Shown here: piece by piece, positions 36,567 to 45,300 of the stretch
How the letters are laid out: every line of letters begins with the position of its first letter
Numbering within the stretch: position 1 is the first letter of the stretch
Assembly: GCF_900108395.1 (NCBI RefSeq)
Contig: NZ_FNXE01000006.1
Coordinates: forward strand, 1-64,000
DNA length: 64,000 bases
Direction of reading: 5' to 3'
DNA from: Paenimyroides marinum
GTDB lineage: Bacteria > Bacteroidota > Bacteroidia > Flavobacteriales > Flavobacteriaceae
The notes under the pieces: model-generated
The model's database searches: none
What the model was told of the DNA's origin: nothing
Seen by the model: only the letters and a program-made list of their open reading frames with translations
Translations under genes and position numbers: made by a program

Positions 36567-37634
36567 ATGCAAATACAAGCAGCAGACTATACGGTTTTTT
36601 TTGGTTCTGACTATTATTCAGAGCTTTCGCATCTTATTTCTAAAAAAAAATATTCTAAAATTGTTTTACTGGTCGATGAAAATACGGCACAATATTGTCT
36701 GAATTATGTATTGCAATGGCTGGCAATTGATGTAGCGTTTGAAATTATTGAAATTGAGCCTGGCGAAGAAAATAAAACCATTGAAACCTGCACTGCTGTT
36801 TGGGAAAGTTTAATTGAATTGAATATTGACCGGAAAGCCCTGCTAATTAACATTGGGGGTGGAATGGTGTGCGATTTAGGCGGATTTGTAGCTGCAACGT
36901 ATAAACGAGGCATTGATTTTGTTAATATTCCCACTACGTTATTGGCTATGGTTGATGCCTCTGTGGGAACAAAAACCGGAGTGAATTTAGGCGGATTAAA
37001 AAATATGGTCGGTAGTTTTTACCAGCCGCAAATGGTTTTAATTGATGGTACTTTTTTAGAAACCTTACCGGGCAACCAGATGCGGTCCGGTTTGGCAGAA
37101 ATGTTTAAACACGGATTAATTGCCGACACTTCGTATTGGAACCAGCTGAAAAATTTAAACGAATTAACAACCAACGATTTACTGTTATTGATTTATCATT
37201 CGGTATCCATAAAAAACGAAATTGTTTTGCAGGATCCTTTAGAACAAAATGTGCGCAAACTGTTAAATTTTGGACATACTTTGGGGCATGTGATTGAAAC
37301 ATACAGTCATTCCGGTAAAGGCATAAAACCTTTGTTACACGGCGAAGCCATTGCTATTGGAATGATTCTGGAAGCTTTTATTTCGTATAAAAAGAATTTC
37401 TTAACAGTAGCTTCTTATTTAGAAATAAAAGAAACTTTAAATTTAATGTTTGAAAGTATTGTTTTTACCAAAAATGATATTGAAATTTGTACCAATTTAC
37501 TAATACACGACAAAAAAAATGAAAACGGCAACGTACAGTTTACCTTGTTAAGCGCTATTGGTAAAGGTGTTATAAACGAACTTGTTGAAAGCGAGATGAT
37601 TAATGAAGCTTTTAACGATTATTTGGTTGATTAA
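36567..37634 (+). CDS. aroB: 3-dehydroquinate synthase
   Basis: 355 aa. The second enzyme of the shikimate pathway (DAHP to 3-dehydroquinate), NAD- and metal-dependent. Landmarks: INIGGGMVCDLGGFVAATY, KRGIDFVNIPTTLLAMVDAS, GLAEMFKHGLIAD, and LLNFGHTLGHVIET plus LHGEAIAIGM, which carry the metal histidines. Divergent from proline dehydrogenase. The following 248 bp contain no gene and no clear signal that I can see. Confidence 0.96.
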   Translation: MQIQAADYTVFFGSDYYSELSHLISKKKYSKIVLLVDENTAQYCLNYVLQWLAIDVAFEIIEIEPGEENKTIETCTAVWESLIELNIDRKALLINIGGGMVCDLGGFVAATYKRGIDFVNIPTTLLAMVDASVGTKTGVNLGGLKNMVGSFYQPQMVLIDGTFLETLPGNQMRSGLAEMFKHGLIADTSYWNQLKNLNELTTNDLLLLIYHSVSIKNEIVLQDPLEQNVRKLLNFGHTLGHVIETYSHSGKGIKPLLHGEAIAIGMILEAFISYKKNFLTVASYLEIKETLNLMFESIVFTKNDIEICTNLLIHDKKNENGNVQFTLLSAIGKGVINELVESEMINEAFNDYLVD

Positions 37635-37882
37635 TTTTATATCTCGAATTTTGTAAGTGAACAAAAGTTGTAACATTTATATTAAAAAAGTATTTAAGCC
37701 ATTGCTTACAAAAGTAAATGACAAAAGAATACAATTTGGTTTATTGATTAAATCATTTAAAACCGTGACGTTAAGTCAAATCTACAATCAAAAATTATCA
37801 ATTGCTTTTGCCAATATCAGAGTTTGAAATCTATTCATAAAAAAGAAACTAAAACAATTAATAATTTAAAAGCAGATTTTTT

Positions 37883-39304
37883 ATGAATACTAAATATTTC
37901 GACTTAATCAACCAAACATTTTATTTTCCGCAGGAAGAATTTACTTTAAATAAAGACAACTTAATGTTCCATAATATCGATTTAATGAAATTGGTAGAAC
38001 AATACGGAACACCTTTAAAATTTACATATCTTCCGCAAATATCAAACAATATAAACAAAGCAAAAGGCTGGTTTAGAAATGCAATGGAAAAGCATAAGTA
38101 CGAAGGCGATTATTACTATTGCTATTGTACAAAAAGCTCGCATTTTGAATATGTAATGAACGAGGCTTTTAAAAACAACATTCACATTGAAACCTCGTCT
38201 GCGTTTGATATTAATATTGTAGAAAAATTATTAGAAACCGGTAAAATCAACAAAAAAACCAATATTATCTGCAACGGATTTAAACGCGATCAATATGTTG
38301 AAAACATTGCACGTTTATTAAATAACGGACATAAAAATACCATTCCCATTATTGATAACTACGAAGAATTGGACTTGTTGCAAGAGCAAATTAAAGGAAA
38401 ATTCCAAATAGGTATCCGTATTGCATCAGAGGAAGAACCTAAATTTGAATTTTATACCTCGCGTTTAGGAATTGGTTATAAAAATATTTTGCCGTTTTAC
38501 CGAAAAACCATTGCTGAAAACCCAAAAGTTGAATTAAAAATGTTGCATTTTTTCATCAATACAGGTATTCGCGATACGGCATATTACTGGAACGAACTGG
38601 GTAAATGTTTAAAAGTTTACACCAATCTTAAAAAGGAATGCCCCACACTGAATAGCCTGAATATTGGCGGAGGATTCCCTATTAAAAATTCCTTGAGTTT
38701 TGATTACGATTATGCGTATATGGTTGATGAAATTATCAATCAGATAAAAATGGCATGCGATGAAGCAGAGGTTGATGTACCGAATATTTTTACGGAATTT
38801 GGTTCGTTTACAGTAGGTGAATCGGGCGGAGCCATTTACAAAGTATTGTATCAGAAACAACAAAACGATCGTGAAAAATGGAACATGATCGATTCGTCGT
38901 TCATTACCACATTGCCTGATACTTGGGCAATTAACAAGCGTTTTATTATGCTGGCGGTAAATCGCTGGAACGATTCGTATGAGCGTGTTCTTTTAGGCGG
39001 ATTAACTTGTGATTCAGACGATTATTATAATTCTGAACAAAACTGGAATGCCATTTATCTGCCTAAATTTAATAAAGAAAAACCGTTGTACATTGGTTTC
39101 TTTAACACCGGGGCGTATCAGGAAACTATTGGTGGGCAGGGCGGTATTCATCACTGTTTAATTCCACAGCCAAAACACATTTTGATTGACCGTGATGAAA
39201 ACGGAATTTTAGCAACCGAAGTGTTTTCTGACCAACAAACAGCTGATGACGTATTAAAAATTCTAGGTTACACAAATAACAAACAAACAAATAATAAAGA
39301 ATAA
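37883..39304 (+). CDS. Arginine decarboxylase-like fold type III PLP enzyme
   Basis: 473 aa. The PLP lysine is in YYYCYCTKSSHFEYV, and the barrel phosphate-binding region includes LNIGGGFPIKN and TEFGSFTVGESGG. The catalytic region GGLTCDSDDYYN and the dimer-tail FFNTGAYQETIGG complete the ornithine/arginine/diaminopimelate decarboxylase fold. Flavobacteria use such a protein for agmatine production in polyamine synthesis. It is followed after 4 bp by a deoxyhypusine-synthase-like gene; no agmatinase gene lies between or beside them. Confidence 0.85.
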   Translation: MNTKYFDLINQTFYFPQEEFTLNKDNLMFHNIDLMKLVEQYGTPLKFTYLPQISNNINKAKGWFRNAMEKHKYEGDYYYCYCTKSSHFEYVMNEAFKNNIHIETSSAFDINIVEKLLETGKINKKTNIICNGFKRDQYVENIARLLNNGHKNTIPIIDNYEELDLLQEQIKGKFQIGIRIASEEEPKFEFYTSRLGIGYKNILPFYRKTIAENPKVELKMLHFFINTGIRDTAYYWNELGKCLKVYTNLKKECPTLNSLNIGGGFPIKNSLSFDYDYAYMVDEIINQIKMACDEAEVDVPNIFTEFGSFTVGESGGAIYKVLYQKQQNDREKWNMIDSSFITTLPDTWAINKRFIMLAVNRWNDSYERVLLGGLTCDSDDYYNSEQNWNAIYLPKFNKEKPLYIGFFNTGAYQETIGGQGGIHHCLIPQPKHILIDRDENGILATEVFSDQQTADDVLKILGYTNNKQTNNKE

Positions 39305-39308
39305 AACT

Positions 39309-40280
39309 ATGAAAGGTCCTATTTCTCAATTTATCGAGCATAATTACCGTCATTTCAATGCGGCCGCATTGGTTGATGCTGCAAAAGGATATGAACAACA
39401 CTTGTTAGAAGGTGGAAAAATGTTAATTTCTTTGGGTGGTGCAATGTCAACTGCAGAGTTAGGTGTTTCTTTGGCAGAGATGATCCGTCAGGATAAAGTA
39501 CACATTATTTCATGTACAGGTGCCAATCTTGAAGAAGACGTAATGAATTTAGTGGCACATTCACATTATAAAAGAATTCCTAACTATAGAGATTTAACTC
39601 CGGAACAAGAACGTGAATTATTAGACACGCATTTTAACCGTGTTACCGATACGTGTATTCCTGAAGAAGAAGCATTCCGTCGTTTACAACAACATTTAGA
39701 AGACGTCTGGCATGCAGCAGAAGCAAAAGGAGAACGTTATTTACCGCACGAATTTTTATACCAGGTAGTAAATTCGGGTGTGTTGGAACAATATTATGAA
39801 ATCGATCCAAAAGACTCCTGGATTGTTGCAGCAGCAAAGAAAAACTTACCTATTGTTTGTCCGGGTTGGGAAGATTCAACTACAGGAAACATCTTTGCAG
39901 CAAACGTCATAAAAGGAAACTTAAAAGCATCAACAGTAAAGTCGGGTATCGAATACATGATTTACCTAACAGAATGGTACCGTGCCAATTCTGAAGGAAA
40001 AGGCGTAGGTTTTTTCCAGGTAGCAGGTGGAATTTCAGGAGATTTCCCAATTTGTGTAGTACCAATGATGTATCAGGATTTAGAGTGGGAAGATGTTCCT
40101 TTCTGGTCTTATTTCTGTCAGATTTCCGATTCAACTACCTCTTACGGATCTTATTCAGGTGCTGTTCCAAACGAAAAAATCACTTGGGGGAAATTAGATA
40201 TCGATACGCCAAAATTTATGATCGAATCTGATGCTACAATTGTTGCTCCTTTAGTATTTGCTTATATTTTAGGTCACTAA
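39309..40280 (+). CDS. Deoxyhypusine synthase-like protein
   Basis: 323 aa. The NAD-binding signature (MLISLGGAMSTAELGVSLAEMI, IISCTGANLEEDVMNLV) and the catalytic-lysine region SYSGAVPNEKITWGKLDID match eukaryotic/archaeal deoxyhypusine synthase. Bacteria lack hypusinated eIF5A, and bacterial homologues act on free polyamines, for example as homospermidine synthases. Tight linkage to the decarboxylase gene supports a polyamine role; the true substrate is not known. Confidence 0.87.
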   Translation: MKGPISQFIEHNYRHFNAAALVDAAKGYEQHLLEGGKMLISLGGAMSTAELGVSLAEMIRQDKVHIISCTGANLEEDVMNLVAHSHYKRIPNYRDLTPEQERELLDTHFNRVTDTCIPEEEAFRRLQQHLEDVWHAAEAKGERYLPHEFLYQVVNSGVLEQYYEIDPKDSWIVAAAKKNLPIVCPGWEDSTTGNIFAANVIKGNLKASTVKSGIEYMIYLTEWYRANSEGKGVGFFQVAGGISGDFPICVVPMMYQDLEWEDVPFWSYFCQISDSTTSYGSYSGAVPNEKITWGKLDIDTPKFMIESDATIVAPLVFAYILGH

Positions 40281-40307
40281 AAAAAACTAAAAAAAAGTTT
40301 CAAATTA

Positions 40308-40340
40308 TTTGCATAATAGTGTGATGCTATAGTATTTTTG
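40308..40340 (+). promoter_or_regulatory. Predicted promoter of the acidic-tail gene
   Basis: TTTG at 40308-40311 and TATTTTTG at 40333-40340 are separated by 21 bases. Both match the Bacteroidota vegetative consensus (TTG-N17..23-TAnnTTTG). This is the best complete promoter match I found in the window. It lies 24 bases before the next start codon. Confidence 0.6.
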
Positions 40341-40363
40341 AAACCATAATAACAGGTACAATA

Positions 40364-40783
40364 ATGAAGAGAATAATTGTTGATTACGCAAAATTAACAA
40401 ATGAAATTTTAACCTTATTAGTTGAAAAATTTCCCGACGGATATGACGACACAGACGTTATCCAATTTACCAATGCTAAAGGCGAACTGATTGAAGCCGT
40501 AGAAGTAAGAACAGAAGATACTATTTACTTGGTAAAAGTCAGTACAAAATTGCAAGATCGTATAGAAAGCTTTGAAGAAGACGATTTATCTGCTGTAGAT
40601 TCAATCAACGTAAAAGATTTAGATATAGAGGAAGACGAAGACGAAGAAGAGGAAAAATCTAAAAAACCATCTAAGAAGAAATCTGTAAAGAAAAAAGATG
40701 ACGACGATGATGAGGAAGACGAAGAAGATGATGAGGATTTTGATGAGCAGGAAGAAGAATACGACGACGAGGAAGAAGAATAG
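40364..40783 (+). CDS. Acidic-tailed protein of unknown function
   Basis: 139 aa. The first 70 residues form a compact alpha/beta-like region (RIIVDYAKLTNEILTLLVEK, IEAVEVRTEDTIYLVKVST). The rest is extreme low complexity: a basic patch KKPSKKKSVKKK flanked by long Asp/Glu runs to the C terminus. No known domain is recognised. It has its own promoter and terminator, so it is a monocistronic unit. Acidic tails of this kind could mediate DNA-mimic or basic-protein interactions, but this is speculation. Confidence 0.8.
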   Translation: MKRIIVDYAKLTNEILTLLVEKFPDGYDDTDVIQFTNAKGELIEAVEVRTEDTIYLVKVSTKLQDRIESFEEDDLSAVDSINVKDLDIEEDEDEEEEKSKKPSKKKSVKKKDDDDDEEDEEDDEDFDEQEEEYDDEEEE

Positions 40784-40818
40784 AAAAAAAATCGAACTTT
40801 AAAGTTCGATTTTTTTTA
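40784..40818. terminator. Terminator after the acidic-tail gene
   Basis: AAAAAAATCGAAC / GTTCGATTTTTTT stem with a 6-nt loop (TTTAAA), followed by further T. It lies immediately after the stop codon. Confidence 0.85.
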
Positions 40819-40906
40819 TTCCCTGAACTTTACCTCAAAAATCCAAAATAAATATAGCATTAGTTCGCATAAAATTGTACTTTTACAACCAAACAACACT
40901 TCGATA

Positions 40907-41455
40907 ATGAGTTCAAAAATATTGTTAACTTCAAAAGAAGTTGATATCATCTTACATCGGTTAGCATGTCAGTTGATAGAAAAACATAACGATTTTTCTA
41001 ACACGGTCTTAATTGGTATCCAACCACGCGGAAAATTTTTGGCAGAACGCATAGCCTCTATATTAAAAAACAATTACGGAATCGCAGCTGTTGAATTAGG
41101 CTTTTTAGACATTACCTTTTTCAGAGACGATTTTCGTCGAAGCGATAAACCTCTCGAAGCTAATAAAACACAGATAGACTTTTTGGTAGAAGACAAAAAC
41201 GTTATTTTTATTGATGATGTTTTATACACAGGTCGCAGTATTCGTGCAGCTTTAACTGCCATTCAATCTTTTGGTCGTCCTCAAGAAATTGAATTGTTGG
41301 TTTTGATCGATCGCCGATTCAGCAGACATTTACCCATTCAGCCTGATTATTTAGGCCGTCAGGTTGATGCCTTTAATAACGAAAAGGTAAAAGTTCAGTG
41401 GAAAGATGTCGATGCAGCTATCGATGAGGTCTATTTAATATCCAATCCGTCATAA
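40907..41455 (+). CDS. pyrR: PyrR-type bifunctional pyrimidine regulator / uracil phosphoribosyltransferase
   Basis: 182 aa phosphoribosyltransferase fold. The PRPP loop is VIFIDDVLYTGRSIRAAL, with IGIQPRGKFLAERIA and LDITFFRDDF upstream, and the C-terminal LIDRRFSRHLPIQPDYLGR, all matching PyrR. In Bacillus it binds pyr mRNA to control attenuation. I see no attenuator hairpin in the leader here, so RNA regulation is not supported by this sequence. Located 28 bp before pyrB. Confidence 0.93.
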   Translation: MSSKILLTSKEVDIILHRLACQLIEKHNDFSNTVLIGIQPRGKFLAERIASILKNNYGIAAVELGFLDITFFRDDFRRSDKPLEANKTQIDFLVEDKNVIFIDDVLYTGRSIRAALTAIQSFGRPQEIELLVLIDRRFSRHLPIQPDYLGRQVDAFNNEKVKVQWKDVDAAIDEVYLISNPS

Positions 41456-41483
41456 TTTTAAACAACACAACAGCAAATTCAAA

Positions 41484-42410
41484 ATGAAAGAATTAAGCGT
41501 TAACCATTTATTAGGAATTAAATACATCAATAAAAACGATATTGATTTAATCTTTGAAACTGCCGATCAGTTTAAAGAAGTTATTAATCGTCCCATAAAG
41601 AAAGTTCCTTCGTTACGTGATATTACCATTGCCAATATATTTTTTGAAAACAGTACACGAACCAAATTGTCGTTTGAACTGGCTCAAAAAAGACTTTCAG
41701 CCGATGTGATTAGTTTCTCTGCCGCACAGTCATCTGTTAAAAAAGGAGAAACACTGATTGATACCGTAAACAACATCCTTTCCATGAAAGTAGATATGGT
41801 AGTGATGCGTCACAGCAATCCGGGAGCAGCTCATTTTTTATCGCGCAATGTAAAGGCAAGTATCGTGAATGCCGGTGATGGAGCACATGAACACCCAACA
41901 CAAGCTTTGTTAGACAGTTTTTCTATTCGTGAGCGTTTAGGTGAAGTTACCGGAAAAAAAGTAGTTATTGTAGGTGATGTTTTACACTCACGTGTGGCAT
42001 TGTCAAACATTTTTGCGTTGCAGATGCAAGGCGCCGAAATAATGGTTTGCGGACCAAAAACATTGATCCCAAGATACATTACCAATTTAGGTGTAAAATA
42101 CGAACCTAATTTACGTAAAGCCTTAGAATGGTGCGATGTTGCTAATATGTTACGCGTACAAAACGAACGCTTAGATGTCAATTATTTTCCGTCAACGCGT
42201 GAATACGCACAACAATACGGGGTTGACAAAGCATTGCTTGATTCGCTGAATAAAGAAATCGTGATTATGCACCCGGGACCAATCAATAGAGGGATAGAAA
42301 TCACTTCTGATGTAGCCGATTCGCAACAATCTGTTATTTTAGATCAAGTCGAAAACGGTGTAGCGATTCGTATGGCGGTTATTTATTTGTTGGCATCTAA
42401 AATAAAATAG
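41484..42410 (+). CDS. pyrB: Aspartate carbamoyltransferase catalytic subunit
   Basis: 308 aa. It makes carbamoyl aspartate, the committed step of pyrimidine synthesis. Landmarks: ANIFFENSTRTKLSFELAQK (carbamoyl-phosphate site), MRHSNPGAAHF, HPTQALLDSFSIRE, VVIVGDVLHSRVALSNI and IVIMHPGPINRGIEI. No PyrI regulatory subunit is nearby, consistent with the PyrR-linked type. Confidence 0.96.
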   Translation: MKELSVNHLLGIKYINKNDIDLIFETADQFKEVINRPIKKVPSLRDITIANIFFENSTRTKLSFELAQKRLSADVISFSAAQSSVKKGETLIDTVNNILSMKVDMVVMRHSNPGAAHFLSRNVKASIVNAGDGAHEHPTQALLDSFSIRERLGEVTGKKVVIVGDVLHSRVALSNIFALQMQGAEIMVCGPKTLIPRYITNLGVKYEPNLRKALEWCDVANMLRVQNERLDVNYFPSTREYAQQYGVDKALLDSLNKEIVIMHPGPINRGIEITSDVADSQQSVILDQVENGVAIRMAVIYLLASKIK

Positions 42411-42423
42411 TTATCTTTAAAAT

Positions 42424-42750
42424 ATGAAAGTCAAAGAGAAAAATAACGTGATTGTTTTTAAGAAAAGTAGCGAAGATTTATCTGGATTTGCAGAGAAAAT
42501 TTTAGAGCAGCCCCATGTATTTAAAGGCAAAAACGTATTGATTGATTTGGAAGAAATAGCTTTACGACCATCACAGATCATTCCTTTTGAACCATTGGCT
42601 ACACTGCAAAAAGAACAAAAAAAATCGTTTGTCATTGTTGCCGATGTTGATTTTGATGAAATTTCTGAAGAAATCATTGTGGTACCAACCATTCAAGAAG
42701 GTTTTGATATTATTGAAATGGAAGAAATTGAACGAGATTTAGGTTTTTAA
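42424..42750 (+). CDS. STAS-like small protein
   Basis: 108 aa. The pattern FKGKNVLIDLEEI...FVIVADVDFDEI resembles an anti-sigma-factor-antagonist (STAS) alpha/beta fold, but the usual phosphorylatable DSSG-type motif is not visible. In flavobacteria a gene of this type often sits directly before RNase Z and is sometimes mislabelled as such. It begins 13 bp after pyrB. Function uncertain. Confidence 0.6.
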   Translation: MKVKEKNNVIVFKKSSEDLSGFAEKILEQPHVFKGKNVLIDLEEIALRPSQIIPFEPLATLQKEQKKSFVIVADVDFDEISEEIIVVPTIQEGFDIIEMEEIERDLGF

Positions 42751-42798
42751 GTTAGATTTGATTGTTATGTTCAATATTTTCTAAACACATACCAACAA

Positions 42799-43542
42799 AT
42801 GAATATTAGTAAAAAAATAATAACTTCTTCTACTATAATCTTAACCCTATACAGCTGTGGTTTTGATAAATTTGGAGAATGGGATATTTCTGAAGTATAT
42901 GCTCAAAAAATTGAAGGAACATCTAAAATTTTATACAAGTATGATGCTTGGGGAGGACGAGATTCTAATGCTAATGGCTTTATTATTTTAGACTCAACTG
43001 AAACTTTTAAAATTGACTTAAATAATGCTTTACCTTTTTATAATCTTTCAGAAATTCCTAACAAATCAAAGATAGAAGGAATTAAACATGAATGTTATAA
43101 TTCTTGTTCTGAAGAATATTATAAAACAGAACCTATATTTTCTCCAATGAAAATTGATAATTTTCAATTTAAAGGAATTAATATAAAAAACATTGTATAT
43201 CAATATCGTGGAATATCTGAAAGGAATAGAGGTTTAAGAGGTGATTTTGTTTTTGAAAAATTTGTCGAAACAAAAGACAGTATATATTTCTTCAATCTTA
43301 AAGAAGAAAAATATGTTGATAATAAACATTTAGATGAACTGAAACTAAAAAAAGGAGAGGTTTATCTTAGTGAAAATGAAGCTGGAGAAATCACTAAAAT
43401 TGTGATTAACCAAATAACTTTAAATCCTCGAAATAAAGATATAATTGAAGTATCAACTTATTTTCTTACGTCAAAAAACAAAATAAAAAGTAGTGATTTT
43501 TCTGACAGAGGAATATTTAAGGAAATCAAAATAACAAAATAA
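42799..43542 (+). CDS. Putative lipoprotein, function unknown
   Basis: 247 aa with a signal sequence and a lipobox-like cysteine (IILTLYSCGFDKFG). Mature part is Lys/Asn/Ile/Glu-rich and hydrophilic, with no recognised domain. A small CYNSC motif (HECYNSCSEEYY) occurs near the middle. It lies between the STAS-like gene and rnz, which are often adjacent in relatives. A terminator follows. Likely an accessory insertion. Confidence 0.7.
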   Translation: MNISKKIITSSTIILTLYSCGFDKFGEWDISEVYAQKIEGTSKILYKYDAWGGRDSNANGFIILDSTETFKIDLNNALPFYNLSEIPNKSKIEGIKHECYNSCSEEYYKTEPIFSPMKIDNFQFKGINIKNIVYQYRGISERNRGLRGDFVFEKFVETKDSIYFFNLKEEKYVDNKHLDELKLKKGEVYLSENEAGEITKIVINQITLNPRNKDIIEVSTYFLTSKNKIKSSDFSDRGIFKEIKITK

Positions 43543-43605
43543 TACGCTACACAACAAAGCTTTACAAAATAACATTTAGTTCAAAGTTTGTGCCTTGTAA
43601 ACCGC

Positions 43606-43632
43606 AAAAGTCAATTTTTATTGGCTTTTTTG
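43606..43632 (+). terminator. Terminator after the lipoprotein gene
   Basis: AAAAGTCAAT pairs with ATTGGCTTTT (one G-T pair) around a 4-nt loop and is followed by T. It lies about 65 bases past the lipoprotein stop and 50 before rnz. Confidence 0.65.
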
Positions 43633-43683
43633 TAATTTAGCAAATAAATTGGTCTTTCACCCAAGACTATTAGTTTAATGTAA

Positions 43684-44589
43684 ATGAAACTTAATATTTT
43701 AGGTTGCTATTCTGCAACACCCCGCACCATTACCAACCCCACCTCGCAGGTTTTAGAGATAAATAACCAAATGTATCTCATTGATTGTGGTGAAGGAACC
43801 CAGGTGCAGTTGCGCAAACACAAAATCAAGTTTTCAAGAATCAACCAGATATTTATTTCACATTTACATGGCGACCACTTCTTTGGATTAATTGGTTTAA
43901 TATCTACTTTTTCTTTATTAAACCGCCCGAATGACCTTCATATTTACGGTCCCAAAGGCATCAAAGAAATCATACTTCTACAAATAAAATTAAGCAAGTC
44001 GTACACGAAATACAACCTGTTTTTTCATGAACTGGAATCTACGGAATCAGAATTGATTTTTGAAGATGATAAAGTAGAAGTACACACCATTCCGTTAAAG
44101 CACAGGGTGTACGCCAATGGATTTTTATTTAAAGAAAAACCAGGTTTACGACGGATAAATATCGATGCTGCACAAGAACAAAATATAGAAGTTTGTTATT
44201 TTAATAAATTAAAGCAAGGCAGTGACTTACAACGTGAAGACGGTACAATCATTAAAAACGAAACGGTAACATTTGATCCACAACCTATACAGTCGTACGC
44301 TTTTTGTTCGGATACTGTTTATAACGAAGAGATTATTCCGTTGATCAAAGAAGTGGACGTATTGTACCACGAAAGCACTTTTTTAGAACGAGATATTGAA
44401 AAATGCATTCCCACAGGTCATTCGACCGCGATGCAAGCTGCCGAAATTGCAAAAAAAGCCCATGTTAAAAATCTGATTTTAGGGCATTATTCCACAAGGT
44501 ATCCGGAAATTGAATTGTTTAAAAAAGAAGCCGAGACGGTTTTTCAGCCGGTTCTTTTAGCAGATGACGGTAAAGTATTTAAATTTTAA
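43684..44589 (+). CDS. rnz: Ribonuclease Z
   Basis: 301 aa metallo-beta-lactamase fold. It trims tRNA 3' ends before CCA addition, needed here because the tRNA-Ser in this window lacks encoded CCA. Zinc motif H60-L-H62-G-D64-H65, further ligands in SYAFCSDTVYNE and LILGHYSTRY. Exosite and PxKxRN-like regions are reduced as in the long bacterial form (IPLKHRVYANGF). Confidence 0.95.
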   Translation: MKLNILGCYSATPRTITNPTSQVLEINNQMYLIDCGEGTQVQLRKHKIKFSRINQIFISHLHGDHFFGLIGLISTFSLLNRPNDLHIYGPKGIKEIILLQIKLSKSYTKYNLFFHELESTESELIFEDDKVEVHTIPLKHRVYANGFLFKEKPGLRRINIDAAQEQNIEVCYFNKLKQGSDLQREDGTIIKNETVTFDPQPIQSYAFCSDTVYNEEIIPLIKEVDVLYHESTFLERDIEKCIPTGHSTAMQAAEIAKKAHVKNLILGHYSTRYPEIELFKKEAETVFQPVLLADDGKVFKF

Positions 44590-44592
44590 GAA

Positions 44593-45237
44593 ATGAGCGA
44601 TTTAAGTAATTATAGAAAATCATACGAAAAAAGTGAATTGTTAGAATCGATGATCGATGAAAATCCGATGATGCAGTTTCAAAAATGGTTTTACGAAACT
44701 GAAGAATTTGGTGGAGTAGAAGAGGTGAACGCTATGACAATTTCAACGATTGGTTTAGACGGGTTTCCAAAATCGCGTGTGGTGTTGTTAAAAAAATACG
44801 ATGAATACGGATTTACTTTTGTAACCAATTATGATTCTGAAAAAGGAAAAGCGTTGTTACAAAATCCACAAGTATGTTTGTCTTTTTTCTGGCCATCCCT
44901 TGAACGGCAGGTTATTATAAAGGGCATCGCCGAAAAACAAACACCAGCTTATTCTGAAGGGTATTTTCATTCACGCCCCAAAGGCAGTCAGTTGGGAACT
45001 GTAGTATCACCACAAAGTCAGGTCATTCCCAACCGCGAATTTTTAGACAGCAAATTAAAAGATTTAGAAAAACAATTTGAAAATGCAGATGTTGCTAAAC
45101 CAGAAAACTGGGGTGGTGTCTTGGTAAAACCCGTTTCTATCGAATTCTGGCAAGGTCGTCCTAACCGTTTGCACGATCGCATCAGATACACGCTTACTCC
45201 TTCAGGCAACTGGATTATTGAACGATTAGCACCATAA
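44593..45237 (+). CDS. pdxH: Pyridoxamine 5'-phosphate oxidase
   Basis: 214 aa FMN enzyme that makes pyridoxal 5'-phosphate. Landmarks: PKSRVVLLKKYDEYGFTFVT (FMN binding), NYDSEKGKALLQNP, SFFWPSLERQVIIKG, HSRPKGSQLGTVVSPQSQVI and the C-terminal EFWQGRPNRLHDRI...WIIERLAP. Three bases after rnz, so likely co-transcribed. It supplies PLP for enzymes such as HisC and the decarboxylase. Confidence 0.96.
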   Translation: MSDLSNYRKSYEKSELLESMIDENPMMQFQKWFYETEEFGGVEEVNAMTISTIGLDGFPKSRVVLLKKYDEYGFTFVTNYDSEKGKALLQNPQVCLSFFWPSLERQVIIKGIAEKQTPAYSEGYFHSRPKGSQLGTVVSPQSQVIPNREFLDSKLKDLEKQFENADVAKPENWGGVLVKPVSIEFWQGRPNRLHDRIRYTLTPSGNWIIERLAP

Positions 45238-45300
45238 CTATACTAATTCAAAAAGGTTCTTAACCTAAATTAAGCATATTGATAGTTAAAATTACGAAAT

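Noticed and set aside
40820-40906. PyrR-dependent attenuator upstream of pyrR
   Set aside because: No terminator/antiterminator pair or PyrR-binding hairpin could be found in the short leader.
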